The position numbers and the translations under genes were made by a program. This document shows, piece after piece, positions 1 to 8,530 of a stretch of DNA of 64,000 nt. This stretch comes from Acidisoma sp035492295 (GTDB taxonomy: Bacteria; Pseudomonadota; Alphaproteobacteria; Acetobacterales; Acetobacteraceae): NCBI RefSeq assembly GCF_035492295.1, contig NZ_DATJJK010000021.1:1-64000 (forward strand), written 5' to 3'. Each line of letters starts with the position of its first letter. Position 1 is the first letter of the stretch. A model generated the notes under the pieces. That model saw only the letters and a program-made list of their open reading frames with translations. It made no database searches and was not told the origin of the DNA.

Positions 1-909
1 GGTTCCGGCCTTATCGGCCGCGCCTGGTCCATCGTCTTCGCGCGTGCGGGGCATGAGGTGGCACTCTGGGACCCGGTTCCGGCGGCGGTGCCGGCGGCGC
101 GGGATTTCATCGCGGCCCGTCTGCCGGAGCTTGCCGAGGCCGGTCTGTTGCGGGGCGAGACGCCGGAGGCGATCATGGCCCGGCTGCACCCGGCAGAGAC
201 GCTGGAACAGGCGCTGGCTGGCGCGGACTACGTGCAGGAGAACGGGCCCGAGCGCATCCCCGACAAGCAGGCGCTGTTCGCCCGCATGGACGCGCTGGCG
301 GGACCCGAGACGATCCTCGCAAGCTCCACCAGCACGATCCGCGCGAGCCTTTTTTCGGAAACACTGCCGGGACGGTCGCGTTGTCTTGTCGCCCATCCCG
401 TCAATCCGCCCTATCTGATCCCGCTCGTGGAACTCGCCCCAGCACCATGGACGGCACCCGACGTCGTCGCCCGCGCCCGCGCTCTGATGCAAGGAGCCGG
501 CATGGTGCCGGCTACGGTGAAGCGCGAGATTGACGGTTTCCTCCTCAACCGTCTGCAGGCGGCGCTGATCGCTGAGGCGATGTTTCTGGTAGAGGAAGGC
601 TATGCCGATCCCGGCGATATCGATGCGACCGTGAAGGACGGTCTCGGTCTCCGCTGGTCCTTCATGGGACCTTTCGAGACGATCGACCTCAACGCACCCG
701 GTGGCCTTGCCGATTACTGTGCGCGTTATGGCGGGCCGTTCCGGGAGATGCTGGCGGCGAGCAAGACGCCCTCGTGGAGCGATACCCTCATCGGGGGGTT
801 GCACGAGGCTCAGCGCGACCGCTTGCCGACGGAAGACCATGCCGGCCGCCAGGCCTGGCGGGATCGGCGCCTGATGGCGCTCCTCGCCCATAAGGCGCGC
901 CAAAGCTAA
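1..909 (+). CDS. 3-hydroxyacyl-CoA dehydrogenase family protein (partial, 5' end outside window)
   Basis: The reading frame is open from base 1, so the start lies upstream of the window; 302 residues are visible. The first residues (GSGLIG) are the end of a Rossmann NAD-binding glycine motif, so only a short N-terminal piece is missing. Further on there is a VQENGPE stretch, an SSTS stretch and a HPVNPPYLIPLVEL stretch, the catalytic-histidine region of the 3-hydroxyacyl-CoA dehydrogenase superfamily. The C-terminal half (from about VKREIDGFLLNRL) matches the 3HCDH C-terminal helical domain. The HPVNPP form is known from the lambda-crystallin/L-gulonate 3-dehydrogenase and carnitine dehydrogenase branch, so the substrate may be a hydroxy acid rather than an acyl-CoA; this is inference. 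It is probably cytosolic. Confidence 0.85.
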   Translation, partial: GSGLIGRAWSIVFARAGHEVALWDPVPAAVPAARDFIAARLPELAEAGLLRGETPEAIMARLHPAETLEQALAGADYVQENGPERIPDKQALFARMDALAGPETILASSTSTIRASLFSETLPGRSRCLVAHPVNPPYLIPLVELAPAPWTAPDVVARARALMQGAGMVPATVKREIDGFLLNRLQAALIAEAMFLVEEGYADPGDIDATVKDGLGLRWSFMGPFETIDLNAPGGLADYCARYGGPFREMLAASKTPSWSDTLIGGLHEAQRDRLPTEDHAGRQAWRDRRLMALLAHKARQS

Positions 910-1073
910 CGCTCGGGGACCGCCAGCCGGTCTCCGGTTCTTCCCCTTGCCAAGCCTGTCATGGTCCTTAAGGTCGCGGCAGCGAGGCCGAACGCAAGCA
1001 GAAGACCCGCGCAGGAGACACCGAAGGCGAGACGGGCGGGACTCCTGACGAGATTCGGTCGCACGGATGGAGG

Positions 1074-2003
1074 ATGCACGTGACCGAGGCTGAATTCCGT
1101 CGGCCGGCAACCGTGATGGTCACGGGGGCCGGAGGCAATCTTGGCCGCAAGGCCGTGGAGGCCCTGGCGGTCGCGCCGTGGTGCCGCCAGATCATCGGCA
1201 CGCTTCACGGCGATGAGGCACCGGATTTCTCTGAGACGGCGCGCGCCAAGGTCAATCTCATCCATGCCGATCTCACCCGGCGCGAAAGCGGCTGGGAGGG
1301 CGCGATGGCCGATGCTGATGCCGTCCTGCATTGTGCGGCGGCCCGCCCCGTGCCGGAGGCAACCTGGCGGGAGGCCGCCATCTCCTTCGACATGGTGCAG
1401 TTTGTGGGTCTTGCCGCGCTGCGCTTCGGTCTGCGGCGGCTCGTCTTCTTCTCCTCGAACCATGTCATGGGCGGCTACAAGGATGCGCCGCTCGCCGAAC
1501 GCATCGCTCCGGGTGGTCTGACTACCGATCTGCCGCCCGCGCCCGGCACAAAGTGGCGCAATGGTGCAAACTTCACCGATGCCACGCCCTATGCGGCATC
1601 AAAGCTGATGGGGGAGCGGGCGGTCGCCGGTTTTGCGCGGGAAGAGGCCAGCCGGCTTACCACGGTCACCATCCGCATCGGCTGGTGCCAGCCAGGGGAG
1701 AACCGGCCGGAGGGCATCAATATTTCGGGTTCGCCCGGCCTGGTGGGGGAGGAGCCGAAGGACCCGGAGGATCAGCGCACCTTGCGCTGGTTCCGTTCCA
1801 TGTGGCTCTCCAATCATGACTTCGCGCGCCTCGTGCGGAACAGCATCGGTGCCGATCCGGCCGGCTGGCCCGGCCCCGCCATCCTGGTCAACGGCATGTC
1901 CCGCAACCGCGATATGGGTTGGAGCCTGACCGAGGCCGAAACCTGGCTCGATTACGCGCCGGAGGACGACCTTTACGCGACTGTTCCTTTCCCGGAGGGC
2001 TAG
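1074..2003 (+). CDS. NAD-dependent epimerase/dehydratase, uronate-dehydrogenase-like
   Basis: A 309-residue short-chain (extended SDR) enzyme. The NAD-binding motif is G18-x-x-G21-x-x-G24, followed by a typical SSNHV strand (S127-H130) and the catalytic Y173-x-x-x-K177 (YAASK). SSNHV is characteristic of uronate dehydrogenases (hexuronate to aldarolactone), which is the best guess, but related sugar-nucleotide or lactone enzymes cannot be excluded. The ATG is preceded by GGAGG about 4 bases upstream (tggaggatgc), a tight spacing but the only good start before the glycine motif. It lies downstream of the hydroxyacyl dehydrogenase on the same strand, 164 bases away, and ends at a strong inverted repeat shared with the convergent pirin gene. 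Confidence 0.82.
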   Translation: MHVTEAEFRRPATVMVTGAGGNLGRKAVEALAVAPWCRQIIGTLHGDEAPDFSETARAKVNLIHADLTRRESGWEGAMADADAVLHCAAARPVPEATWREAAISFDMVQFVGLAALRFGLRRLVFFSSNHVMGGYKDAPLAERIAPGGLTTDLPPAPGTKWRNGANFTDATPYAASKLMGERAVAGFAREEASRLTTVTIRIGWCQPGENRPEGINISGSPGLVGEEPKDPEDQRTLRWFRSMWLSNHDFARLVRNSIGADPAGWPGPAILVNGMSRNRDMGWSLTEAETWLDYAPEDDLYATVPFPEG

Positions 2004-2024
2004 AGTCCGAAGCGGGATCTGTTC

Positions 2025-2063
2025 GGCTGACGCTTCCCTGTTGTTTCGAGGGAAGCGCCAGCC
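2025..2063. terminator. Bidirectional terminator-like inverted repeat
   Basis: Arms at 2025-2039 and 2049-2063 (GGCTGACGCTTCCCT against AGGGAAGCGCCAGCC) pair over 15 positions with one mismatch around a 9-base loop containing gttgtttcg. It lies between the ends of the convergent epimerase and pirin genes, where a terminator for both is expected. There is no clear T run, so efficiency is uncertain. Confidence 0.6.
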
Positions 2064-2069
2064 TCACCG

Positions 2070-2768
2070 TTAGGCGGCGTCGACCAACACCACCTCTGCC
2101 TCCTCGACGGCGGTGAAGCTGAGGGTCGTCTCGCCGGTGATGGCGGCGCCGTCTCGCGCCCCGAGCGCCGTGCCGTTGACTGTTACCGAACCGCGGGCGA
2201 GCACGAGATAGGCGTGGCGGGTCGGGTTGAGCGTCAATGTCAGCTGCTCGCCGGCCTTCACCGTTGCCCCCAGCACCCGCGCATCGGCGCGGATCGGCAA
2301 AGCGTCCTCGTCACCCGCAACACCGCTCGCGAGGGTCACGAACCGGCCAGAGCGGGCGTCCTTCGGGAAAGGCCGTGCGCCCCAGGAAGGCTTGCCGCCG
2401 CGCGTCTCAGGCATGATCCAGATCTGGAAGATGCGCGTCGTCTCATCTTCCTCATTCCATTCGGAATGACGGATGCCGCTGCCGGCGGACATCACCTGAA
2501 CGTCGCCCGCTTCGGTCCGGCCGGCATTGCCAAGGCTGTCCTTGTGGGTAATGGCGCCTTCCCGGACATAGGTGATGATTTCCATGTCCGCGTGCGGGTG
2601 CGGCGGAAAGCCCGACTTGGCGGCGATCTCGTCATCGTTCCACACCCGGGTGGCGCCCCAGTTCATGCGCTCCGGGTCGTAGTAATTTGCGAAGGAGAAA
2701 TGATGCCGGGCATTGAGCCAGCCATGGTTGTCGCCGCCGAGGTCCTTGAAGGGTCTGACATCGATCAT
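2070..2768 (-). CDS. Pirin family protein (YhhW/quercetinase-like bicupin)
   Basis: A 232-residue bicupin. The metal ligands expected for pirins are all present at canonical positions: H57 and H59 (PPHPHADME) and H101 and E103 (GIRHSEWNE). Bacterial members bind Fe or Ni and some (YhhW) cleave quercetin; the physiological role here is unknown. The start at 2768 gives MIDVRPF and has AGGAG 8 bases upstream; a longer frame to 2951 exists but would run into the divergent regulator. It is transcribed divergently from a LysR gene 122 bases away, a common arrangement in Proteobacteria that suggests regulation by that protein. Confidence 0.9.
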   Translation of the reverse strand: MIDVRPFKDLGGDNHGWLNARHHFSFANYYDPERMNWGATRVWNDDEIAAKSGFPPHPHADMEIITYVREGAITHKDSLGNAGRTEAGDVQVMSAGSGIRHSEWNEEDETTRIFQIWIMPETRGGKPSWGARPFPKDARSGRFVTLASGVAGDEDALPIRADARVLGATVKAGEQLTLTLNPTRHAYLVLARGSVTVNGTALGARDGAAITGETTLSFTAVEEAEVVLVDAA

Positions 2769-2890
2769 GAAAAAATCTCCTGAAGAGAGGAACCTTGTTG
2801 TTCCGTCCTTGGGACAGAAAATGGACCTGGACAGGGCTGCGTTAAAGAGAAAAGATGGAAGCTTATCCTTTCCATTTCTTTTGGGTGACC

Positions 2891-3832
2891 ATGGCGCTAC
2901 CTGATCTCGAGGCCTGGGCGATCTTCGCGAAAGTGGCGGAAACCGGCTCATTCGCCGCCGCAGCCGCCGATCTCGGCATCACCGGGCCCACGGTCTCCAA
3001 AGCGGTCGCCCGGCTCGAGGCGCGCTTCGGCGAGCGGCTGATCCACCGCACGTCCCGCCGCTTCGCACTGACCGAGACGGGGCGGGTCCTCGCCGTCCGT
3101 GCGGCGCAAATCCTGTCGGACGGCGAGGCGGTAGAGGCCGAGGCCCAGGCCAAATCCGCCCAGCCCCGCGGGCGCCTGAGGCTCGCGGCACCGATGTCCT
3201 TCGGGCTGCGCCATGTTGCCCCCGCCGTGCCGGGATTTCTGGCCGCCTACCCCGAGGTCTCGCTCGATCTCCATCTCGAGGACCGGATGATCGATCTCGT
3301 GGCGAACGGGATCGACATCGCGCTGCGCATCGCGCGGTTGCCGGATTCCGGCCTCATCGCGCGCAGGCTTTGTCCGGTGCGGCGCCATGTCGTGGGCGCG
3401 CCTGCCTATTTCCAGCGCCACGGCCGGCCAATCAAGCCCCGTGATCTGGCAGGCCATCGTTGCTTCGGCTACGCGAATCTCGCCAGCGGAAATGCCTGGC
3501 ACTTTCACCACGCGAAGGACGGGGAGGAGAGCGTCTACGTCACGCCCCGGCTCAGCGCTAATAATGCCGAAGCCCTGTCAGCCTCCCTCGAGGCGGGCGA
3601 AGGGATTGCGCTGCAGCCGGATTTCATCGTCTGGGAAGCGCTCGCGGCCGGCCGCCTCGTCTCCGTGCTCGACGAGTGGGAGAGCCCCGAACTGGCGCTG
3701 CACCTCGTCACCCCGGCGGGCGGGCCGAGACCCATGCGCACCCAGGTCATGGTCGATTTCCTCGTCGCACGTTTCGCGTCCGGCGCCGCTCCATGGTCCC
3801 TAGCCGCCAGGGACCGCACCGCGAGGGTTTGA
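2891..3832 (+). CDS. LysR-family transcriptional regulator
   Basis: A 313-residue protein with an N-terminal winged helix-turn-helix at about residues 5-62 (key text FAAAAADLGITGPTVSKAV, then RLIHRTSRRFALTETG) and a periplasmic-binding-like effector domain (about 90-300). Within the effector domain, RLRLAAPMSFG and the LDLHLEDRMIDLV segment fit the CrgA/AaeR-like subgroup. The start at 2891 follows the divergent promoter region; an ATG 36 bases upstream would add a hydrophobic tail and is less likely. It faces the pirin gene and probably controls it. Confidence 0.9.
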   Translation: MALPDLEAWAIFAKVAETGSFAAAAADLGITGPTVSKAVARLEARFGERLIHRTSRRFALTETGRVLAVRAAQILSDGEAVEAEAQAKSAQPRGRLRLAAPMSFGLRHVAPAVPGFLAAYPEVSLDLHLEDRMIDLVANGIDIALRIARLPDSGLIARRLCPVRRHVVGAPAYFQRHGRPIKPRDLAGHRCFGYANLASGNAWHFHHAKDGEESVYVTPRLSANNAEALSASLEAGEGIALQPDFIVWEALAAGRLVSVLDEWESPELALHLVTPAGGPRPMRTQVMVDFLVARFASGAAPWSLAARDRTARV

Positions 3833-3895
3833 TTTCGGTCAAGGCATGAGCCCCGGCTTCGGTGCAGCATCTCTCCAACAACCCGGAGAGTGACG

Positions 3896-4927
3896 ATGGT
3901 TCAGACGATGAAGGCTGCAGTCGTTCGTGAGTTCGGCAAGCCGCTGGTGATTGAGAACCTGCCGATACCCAGGCCCGGCCGAGGCGAGTTGCTGGTCAAG
4001 GTCATGGCCTGCGGCGTCTGCCATACCGACCTACACGCCGCTGAGGGAGACTGGCCGGTCAAGCCTACGCCGCCCTTCATTCCGGGGCATGAAATCGCGG
4101 GTGTCGTGGTGGGCATGGGGCCGGATGTCACCGGCTTCCGCGAGGGCGACGCCGTGGGCGTCGCTTGGCTGCACGATGCCTGCCTCGCCTGCGAATATTG
4201 CGAGACGGGGCGGGAGACACTCTGCGAGCATCAGCACAATACCGGCTACAGCTGCGACGGCGGCTTCGCCGAATATGCCATCGCCTCCGCCGCCTTCGCC
4301 GCCCGCCTGCCTGCGGGCGTCGATTTCGCGGCGGTTTCCCCCATCCTCTGTGCCGGAGTGACCACCTATAAAGGGTTGAAGGAGACCGAGGCGCGGCCCG
4401 GCCAATGGGTCGCCATCGCGGGCGTCGGCGGTCTCGGTCATGTCGCCATCCAATATGCCAAGGCAATGGGCATGCATGTTGCCGCCCTCGATGTGACGGA
4501 TGACAAGCTCGATCTGGCGCGGGCCAGCGGCGCGGACATCGCGATCAATGCCCTGAGCACCACAGCGGCGGCCGAGGTGGTGAAGGCCACCGGCGGCGGC
4601 GCGCATGGTGTGCTGGTCACCGCCGTGTCGCGCCCAGCCTTCGCCCAGGCGCTCAGTCTCGTGCGGCGCGGCGGCACGGTTGCCCTCGTCGGCCTGCCGC
4701 CCGGTGATTTCCCGACACCGATCTTCGATGTCGTGCTCAAGCGTATCACTGTGCGCGGCTCCATCGTCGGCACCCGCCGGGACCTGGACGAGGCGATTGC
4801 CTTCGCGACGGAGGGCAAGGTCCATGCCGAGATCACCCGCGCGCCGCTTTCGGACATCAACGCTATCTTCGACCGCATGAAGGCGGGCAGGATCGACGGC
4901 CGCATGGTGCTGGATTTCGCCGGCTGA
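3896..4927 (+). CDS. Zinc-dependent alcohol dehydrogenase (AdhP-like)
   Basis: A 343-residue medium-chain dehydrogenase. The catalytic zinc site is C42 (CGVCHTD) and H65-E66 (PGHE). The structural zinc site is complete, with C96, C99, C102 and C110. An AGVGGLGHVAIQYAK glycine motif binds NAD. The close fit to CGVCHTDLHAAEGDWP indicates the ethanol/primary alcohol AdhP class (alcohol to aldehyde, NAD-dependent, cytosolic). ATG 3896 is chosen because GGAG lies 7 bases upstream; a GTG at 3890 is in frame. The gene follows the LysR gene by 63 bases and could be transcribed with it. Confidence 0.9.
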   Translation: MVQTMKAAVVREFGKPLVIENLPIPRPGRGELLVKVMACGVCHTDLHAAEGDWPVKPTPPFIPGHEIAGVVVGMGPDVTGFREGDAVGVAWLHDACLACEYCETGRETLCEHQHNTGYSCDGGFAEYAIASAAFAARLPAGVDFAAVSPILCAGVTTYKGLKETEARPGQWVAIAGVGGLGHVAIQYAKAMGMHVAALDVTDDKLDLARASGADIAINALSTTAAAEVVKATGGGAHGVLVTAVSRPAFAQALSLVRRGGTVALVGLPPGDFPTPIFDVVLKRITVRGSIVGTRRDLDEAIAFATEGKVHAEITRAPLSDINAIFDRMKAGRIDGRMVLDFAG

Positions 4928-5012
4928 CCTTCCGGCCTTGGCACAGCCGCTGCGTGAGCCCGCTCGCTTGCTTGATTGCACGCGCGCCGGATCCAGATAG
5001 AGTTTTCGTACC

Positions 5013-5135
5013 GTGACGCCCGGCCTCCCGACGGGCGTCGATATCGGCGGCTCTGCGGTCAAGCCGGGTTTGATGACTACGACGGGCGCGGTGCTCGGCC
5101 GCCGCGCCCCCCTCCGATCCGAACTACAGTTTTGA
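5013..5135 (+). pseudogene. Remnant of a ROK-family sugar kinase N-terminus
   Basis: Reading from a GTG at 5013 to a TGA at 5133 gives about 40 residues containing GVDIGGSAVKPGLMTTTGAV followed by LGRR. This matches the phosphate-1 ATP-binding start of ROK kinases (G-I-D-I-G-G-T-x-x-K-x-G-L-V-D-x-x-G-x-x-L). Nothing like the rest of a kinase follows before the next gene at 5223, so it appears to be a truncated relic. It was recognised by eye from the motif only; a chance match is possible because the piece is short. Confidence 0.4.
5015..5039. terminator. Hairpin downstream of the alcohol dehydrogenase
   Basis: GACGCCCG (5015-5022) pairs perfectly with CGGGCGTC (5032-5039) around a 9-base loop, 87 bases after the dehydrogenase stop. 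No T tract follows. It overlaps the ROK kinase remnant, so it may be accidental. Confidence 0.3.
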
Positions 5136-5222
5136 TCCTTGCGCCATGGCGATCGGCCGGTGACCGGTCTGTGATCCTGCCGGCGCTCGCCAAGCGGCGC
5201 CGGCTCGGCTAGGCCTGGGGTC

Positions 5223-6485
5223 ATGCAGGTCGCGCCCGCCCTCCGCCGTCTTTTGACTTTCCCACGCACCCGGTCTCTCTGGCGGCGCATCTATCATCGT
5301 GGGCGGCTCGATCTCTGGTTCCCGCAACTGCCGCTGGCGCTCGCCGTGGGTGTCGCCGGTGGCCTCGCTCTGCTGCCGGCCGTCACCCGCTACCTCGACG
5401 ACTATCTTCACCTGAAATTCGCCGGACTCACCAGTTCGTTGCATCCCCTGGCCATGAGCGTGCCCGAACTCATCCTCAAGGGCGTGCCCAATGCCGCGAT
5501 CGGTGCGGTGCAGCTGCTGGTCGCGATCGGCCTCATCCTGCGCTCCCGCTTCGCCTGGGTCACGGCGCTGCTGATGACTTTGGCGCAGGTCGCGATCGCC
5601 ATCGGCTACAATCACCAGGCCTTCTATGCACCCAACGTGCTCTACGTCATGGCGCTCTTTGTGGCGCTCCTTGTTTCAGGCGGGGCCTTCACGCGCTCAT
5701 CGGTCACCGCCAGCACCCTCTTCGCCTTCGCCGCAACCATGCTGCTGCTGGCTTACGGCGTTCTCGGCTCGCTCTTCCTCGGACAGGGCTTCGCCCCGCC
5801 GATCAATGACCTGCAGCAGGCGGTCTACTTCACCGTCGTGACGATGAGCACCGTCGGCTATGGTGACATTCTGCCGAAGACCGACGATGCACGGCTCTTC
5901 GTTGTCTCCCTCATCGTGGTGGGGATCACTGTCTTCGTGACCACGCTCTCCGCCCTCGTCGGCCCCATTCTGCAGGGCCGGCTGTCTCATATCCTCGAAC
6001 CCAGAGGGGCCAAGAAGATGCGCCGCGTGGACCACTACATCATTGCCGGCACAGGGGCGCTCGCCCGCAATACCGCGCGCGAGCTGGTACAGCGCGGCCT
6101 CGGACTTGTCGTCATCACCGATGACGAGACAGCGAGGGTCGACGGAGCGGAGATGGAGTTGGGTGACGCGACGGACCTTGACGTGCTGCGCCGGGCCGGC
6201 GCCGAGAATGCGCGGGCGGTTCTTGCGCTGTCGGAGGACGATGCCGAGAACGCCTTCGTCATTCTGGCATTGAAGGATCTCGATAGTCCGGCGAAGAAGA
6301 TCGCGGCGGTGAACGCGCGCAAGAACATGGAGCGCGTACGCCGCGTTCAGCCCGACATGATCATGGCGCCCAACGTCTTCGGTGGCGAGGTGCTGGCCAT
6401 GGCGCTGACCGAGGAGAAGATCGACGGCGAGAAGCTGATGGAGCGCTACCTGGACGTGCGCGCCGCCGGCAACAGCCCGGCGTAG
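5223..6485 (+). CDS. Voltage-gated-type potassium channel with RCK/TrkA-N domain (Kch-like)
   Basis: A 420-residue inner-membrane channel. Several hydrophobic segments (about residues 35-60, 90-130, 138-158, 165-185) precede a pore helix and the selectivity filter T210-V-G-Y-G-D215, then a last transmembrane helix (about 228-250). The C-terminal cytosolic part (about 265-410) is an RCK domain with a Rossmann start (IIAGTGALARNTARELV), typical of ligand- or NAD-gated regulation of K+ conductance as in E. coli Kch. The start codon follows gtc at 5223; no strong ribosome site is visible (aggcctggggtc). It stands alone on plus, converging with the TIM-barrel operon. Confidence 0.9.
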   Translation: MQVAPALRRLLTFPRTRSLWRRIYHRGRLDLWFPQLPLALAVGVAGGLALLPAVTRYLDDYLHLKFAGLTSSLHPLAMSVPELILKGVPNAAIGAVQLLVAIGLILRSRFAWVTALLMTLAQVAIAIGYNHQAFYAPNVLYVMALFVALLVSGGAFTRSSVTASTLFAFAATMLLLAYGVLGSLFLGQGFAPPINDLQQAVYFTVVTMSTVGYGDILPKTDDARLFVVSLIVVGITVFVTTLSALVGPILQGRLSHILEPRGAKKMRRVDHYIIAGTGALARNTARELVQRGLGLVVITDDETARVDGAEMELGDATDLDVLRRAGAENARAVLALSEDDAENAFVILALKDLDSPAKKIAAVNARKNMERVRRVQPDMIMAPNVFGGEVLAMALTEEKIDGEKLMERYLDVRAAGNSPA

Positions 6486-6490
6486 CGCGA

Positions 6491-6533
6491 CGTCCGAATG
6501 GCCTGGAGCGCGGCGGCCCCCGCTATTCGGACG
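6491..6533. terminator. Inverted repeat between convergent genes
   Basis: CGTCCGAAT (6491-6499) pairs with ATTCGGACG (6525-6533) around a 25-base G+C-rich spacer. It sits directly after the channel gene and before the end of the convergent TIM-barrel gene, so it may stop transcription from both sides. Confidence 0.4.
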
Positions 6534-6549
6534 CCCAATCGGAAGCGCC

Positions 6550-7503
6550 CTACAGCGACCGAGCCTTCGGCAGAAGGGTGCGTAGATAGTCGCGATTCCG
6601 CGCACAGACGCTCAGGCCATCGCCGCCATAGTGTTCAACCAGAAATGCACTCTTAAAGCCCGCCTGAATGGCCATTTTCACGGCGATCCGGTAGCTGATC
6701 AGGCCGTATTCCAACGGCGCCGGCATTGTCACGACCGCACCTGTCGCCGGATCTTCGTCGCGAAAATAGTTCTTCACGTGCCAATATCTGGCGTAGGGCA
6801 CTGTCTTTTCGAGCATGATCTGCCATTTCTCGATCGGACGGTGAAGGCGGATCAGATTGCCTAGGTCGAGGTTGAGGCCGACCGCCGGATGGTCGACATC
6901 GGTCACGAGCCGCACTGCACTATCTGCAGTTCCCAGATATGTATCCTCATACATTTCCAGAGAGACTTCGATACCCATTTCCGCCGCGTGGCGCCCAAGT
7001 TCCCGAATGCAGGACACGGCGTGCCGCCAAACAGCAGGATCATCGGGGTTTGTCACGCCAGGCTTGGTCCAAAACCAGAGGACTTCCTTTTGCGCGGCTG
7101 AGAGGGGGCCGAACAAGCCGAAGGACACGGCTTTGGCGCCGATCGCGGCCGCTGTATCGATCAGCCGATGACTATACTCGAGATACTCACTGCCATGTTC
7201 GGGATCTATCACGCTCCGACGGGAGGTGGAAATAGCCGGTATTCTGAGGCCGAGTGACGTAACCACACTCATGAATTCATCGAGACGTCGAGGGGCAAGG
7301 TCTGCGACACGCAGCCAGGAATCGGTCGGATCGAGATCCGTGAAACCTGCGTCGACAATATCCTCCAGCGTCGCTGCCCACCCTTCAGCTGATTGTTCCT
7401 GAACGGACGTTCCATCGGCCAGAACATTGGGATATTGGATCATCGCGGCGGCGATCGGCCAGTTATCCCGCGTCCAGACGTCGTTGTAAGGCGTGACAGG
7501 CAT
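6550..7503 (-). CDS. Sugar phosphate isomerase/epimerase (xylose-isomerase-like TIM barrel)
   Basis: A 317-residue protein of the AP-endonuclease-2/xylose-isomerase-like TIM-barrel fold. Candidate metal ligands at the barrel ends are the Glu in VSLEMYED, the Asp in LNLDLGN, the His in YWHVKN and the Glu in LVEHYGGD. Such enzymes isomerise or epimerise sugars, inososes or hydroxypyruvate; the substrate is unknown here. Start 7503 is chosen because GGAG lies 5 bases upstream; an ATG 13 codons further upstream reaches almost into the preceding gene. It is the distal gene after the epimerase at 7549-8403 and probably part of the same transcript. Confidence 0.82.
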   Translation of the reverse strand: MPVTPYNDVWTRDNWPIAAAMIQYPNVLADGTSVQEQSAEGWAATLEDIVDAGFTDLDPTDSWLRVADLAPRRLDEFMSVVTSLGLRIPAISTSRRSVIDPEHGSEYLEYSHRLIDTAAAIGAKAVSFGLFGPLSAAQKEVLWFWTKPGVTNPDDPAVWRHAVSCIRELGRHAAEMGIEVSLEMYEDTYLGTADSAVRLVTDVDHPAVGLNLDLGNLIRLHRPIEKWQIMLEKTVPYARYWHVKNYFRDEDPATGAVVTMPAPLEYGLISYRIAVKMAIQAGFKSAFLVEHYGGDGLSVCARNRDYLRTLLPKARSL

Positions 7504-7548
7504 ATCTACTACTCCACAATTCCGAATTTTGGATCGGATCAAGGCACC

Positions 7549-8403
7549 TTAGACGCCTGAACCTTCCCATTGACCGCGCAAGAAATCATGCCCCTGTTGA
7601 TAGACTTCCTCTTCTGAGGGGAAGAAGTCACGCCAGACGCGTGTGGCTGCTGCCACCTGCGGCAGCGCGCGGCCGAATGCCTCTATGACAAACCATCCGT
7701 CATAGCGAGCCGAGCGAAGGGCAGATAAGGTCGCAGCCCAAGGAATATGGCCCTTGCCCGGCGTTCCGCGATCATTTTCCGAAAGATGCACATGGCTGAT
7801 CTGGCCTATGCATGGATCTATGATCCCAACCGGATCCTTCTCCTCAATATTGGCGTGGAAGGTGTCGTAGAGCAGACCATAATTCGGCTCTGCCACCTGC
7901 CGCACCAGCTCAGCTGCACTTGATACGGTGTTGATGATGTATGTCTCGAAGCGATTGAGGGGCTCGACCGCGAGGCGCATCTTTTTCCGGCCCGCATAGA
8001 CAGCGGCTTCCTTGTGGACCCCGGCGACGAAGTCGATCTCGTCGCGGGTGGGTGGCGCGCCGGAAAACACTCCGAGCGGGTGGTAGAAAGGTCCGCACAG
8101 AAGCTCTCCGCCGGCGGCTTCGAGACAGTCTGTGGCCCATTTGATGTGATCCAGTCCAGCCTGCCTGGATGCGGCCGTGCTGCTGGCGCAACTCCGTGCC
8201 TCGTCCGGGATGACGGCAATGCCTGTGCACTGCAAACCATTGTCCCGCAGTGCCAGGCCGATCTGCCTGTAGTGCTCGGGCGTTCCCTCGAAGAGCGGCA
8301 GTTCGACGCCATCATAGCCAACTTTCTTCAGGCGCTCGAACAGGGGAAAGTGATCCTCTGTGACGAACGGTGTCCACAGCAGCATATTGAGGCCGAGCAA
8401 CAT
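7549..8403 (-). CDS. D-tagatose/D-psicose 3-epimerase-like TIM-barrel enzyme
   Basis: A 284-residue TIM barrel with the four metal-binding elements of the D-tagatose 3-epimerase/L-ribulose 3-epimerase family in order: Glu in AVEPLNRFE, Asp in LLYDTFHANIEE, His in HVHLSENDRG and Glu in FVIEAFG. The EPLNRFE and HLSENDRGTPG segments are especially close to ketose 3-epimerases. A GAGGAGA ribosome site precedes the ATG at 8403. The upstream gene on the same strand is a GntR regulator, 127 bases away. The reaction is probably C3 epimerisation of a free ketose or keto-polyol in the cytosol; the substrate is not readable. Confidence 0.85.
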   Translation of the reverse strand: MLLGLNMLLWTPFVTEDHFPLFERLKKVGYDGVELPLFEGTPEHYRQIGLALRDNGLQCTGIAVIPDEARSCASSTAASRQAGLDHIKWATDCLEAAGGELLCGPFYHPLGVFSGAPPTRDEIDFVAGVHKEAAVYAGRKKMRLAVEPLNRFETYIINTVSSAAELVRQVAEPNYGLLYDTFHANIEEKDPVGIIDPCIGQISHVHLSENDRGTPGKGHIPWAATLSALRSARYDGWFVIEAFGRALPQVAAATRVWRDFFPSEEEVYQQGHDFLRGQWEGSGV

Positions 8404-8510
8404 GGCACATTCTCCTCTTCCCGGGACTAGGCTGTACGATCAGCATCCACACTTAGACGCCACCGCAATCATCACATTCACTCTGCCACAGGGGTCTTTT
8501 CGCTGTTGCG

Positions 8511-8521
8511 TGTAGATTACA
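8511..8521. promoter_or_regulatory. Short palindrome upstream of the epimerase operon
   Basis: TGTA-GAT-TACA lies in the 127-base gap between the GntR stop and the epimerase start, in AT-richer sequence. Small interrupted palindromes of this kind resemble FCD-type GntR operators, so it may be bound by the adjacent regulator. No second copy was found nearby. Confidence 0.3.
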
Positions 8522-8530
8522 AAAGAACAG

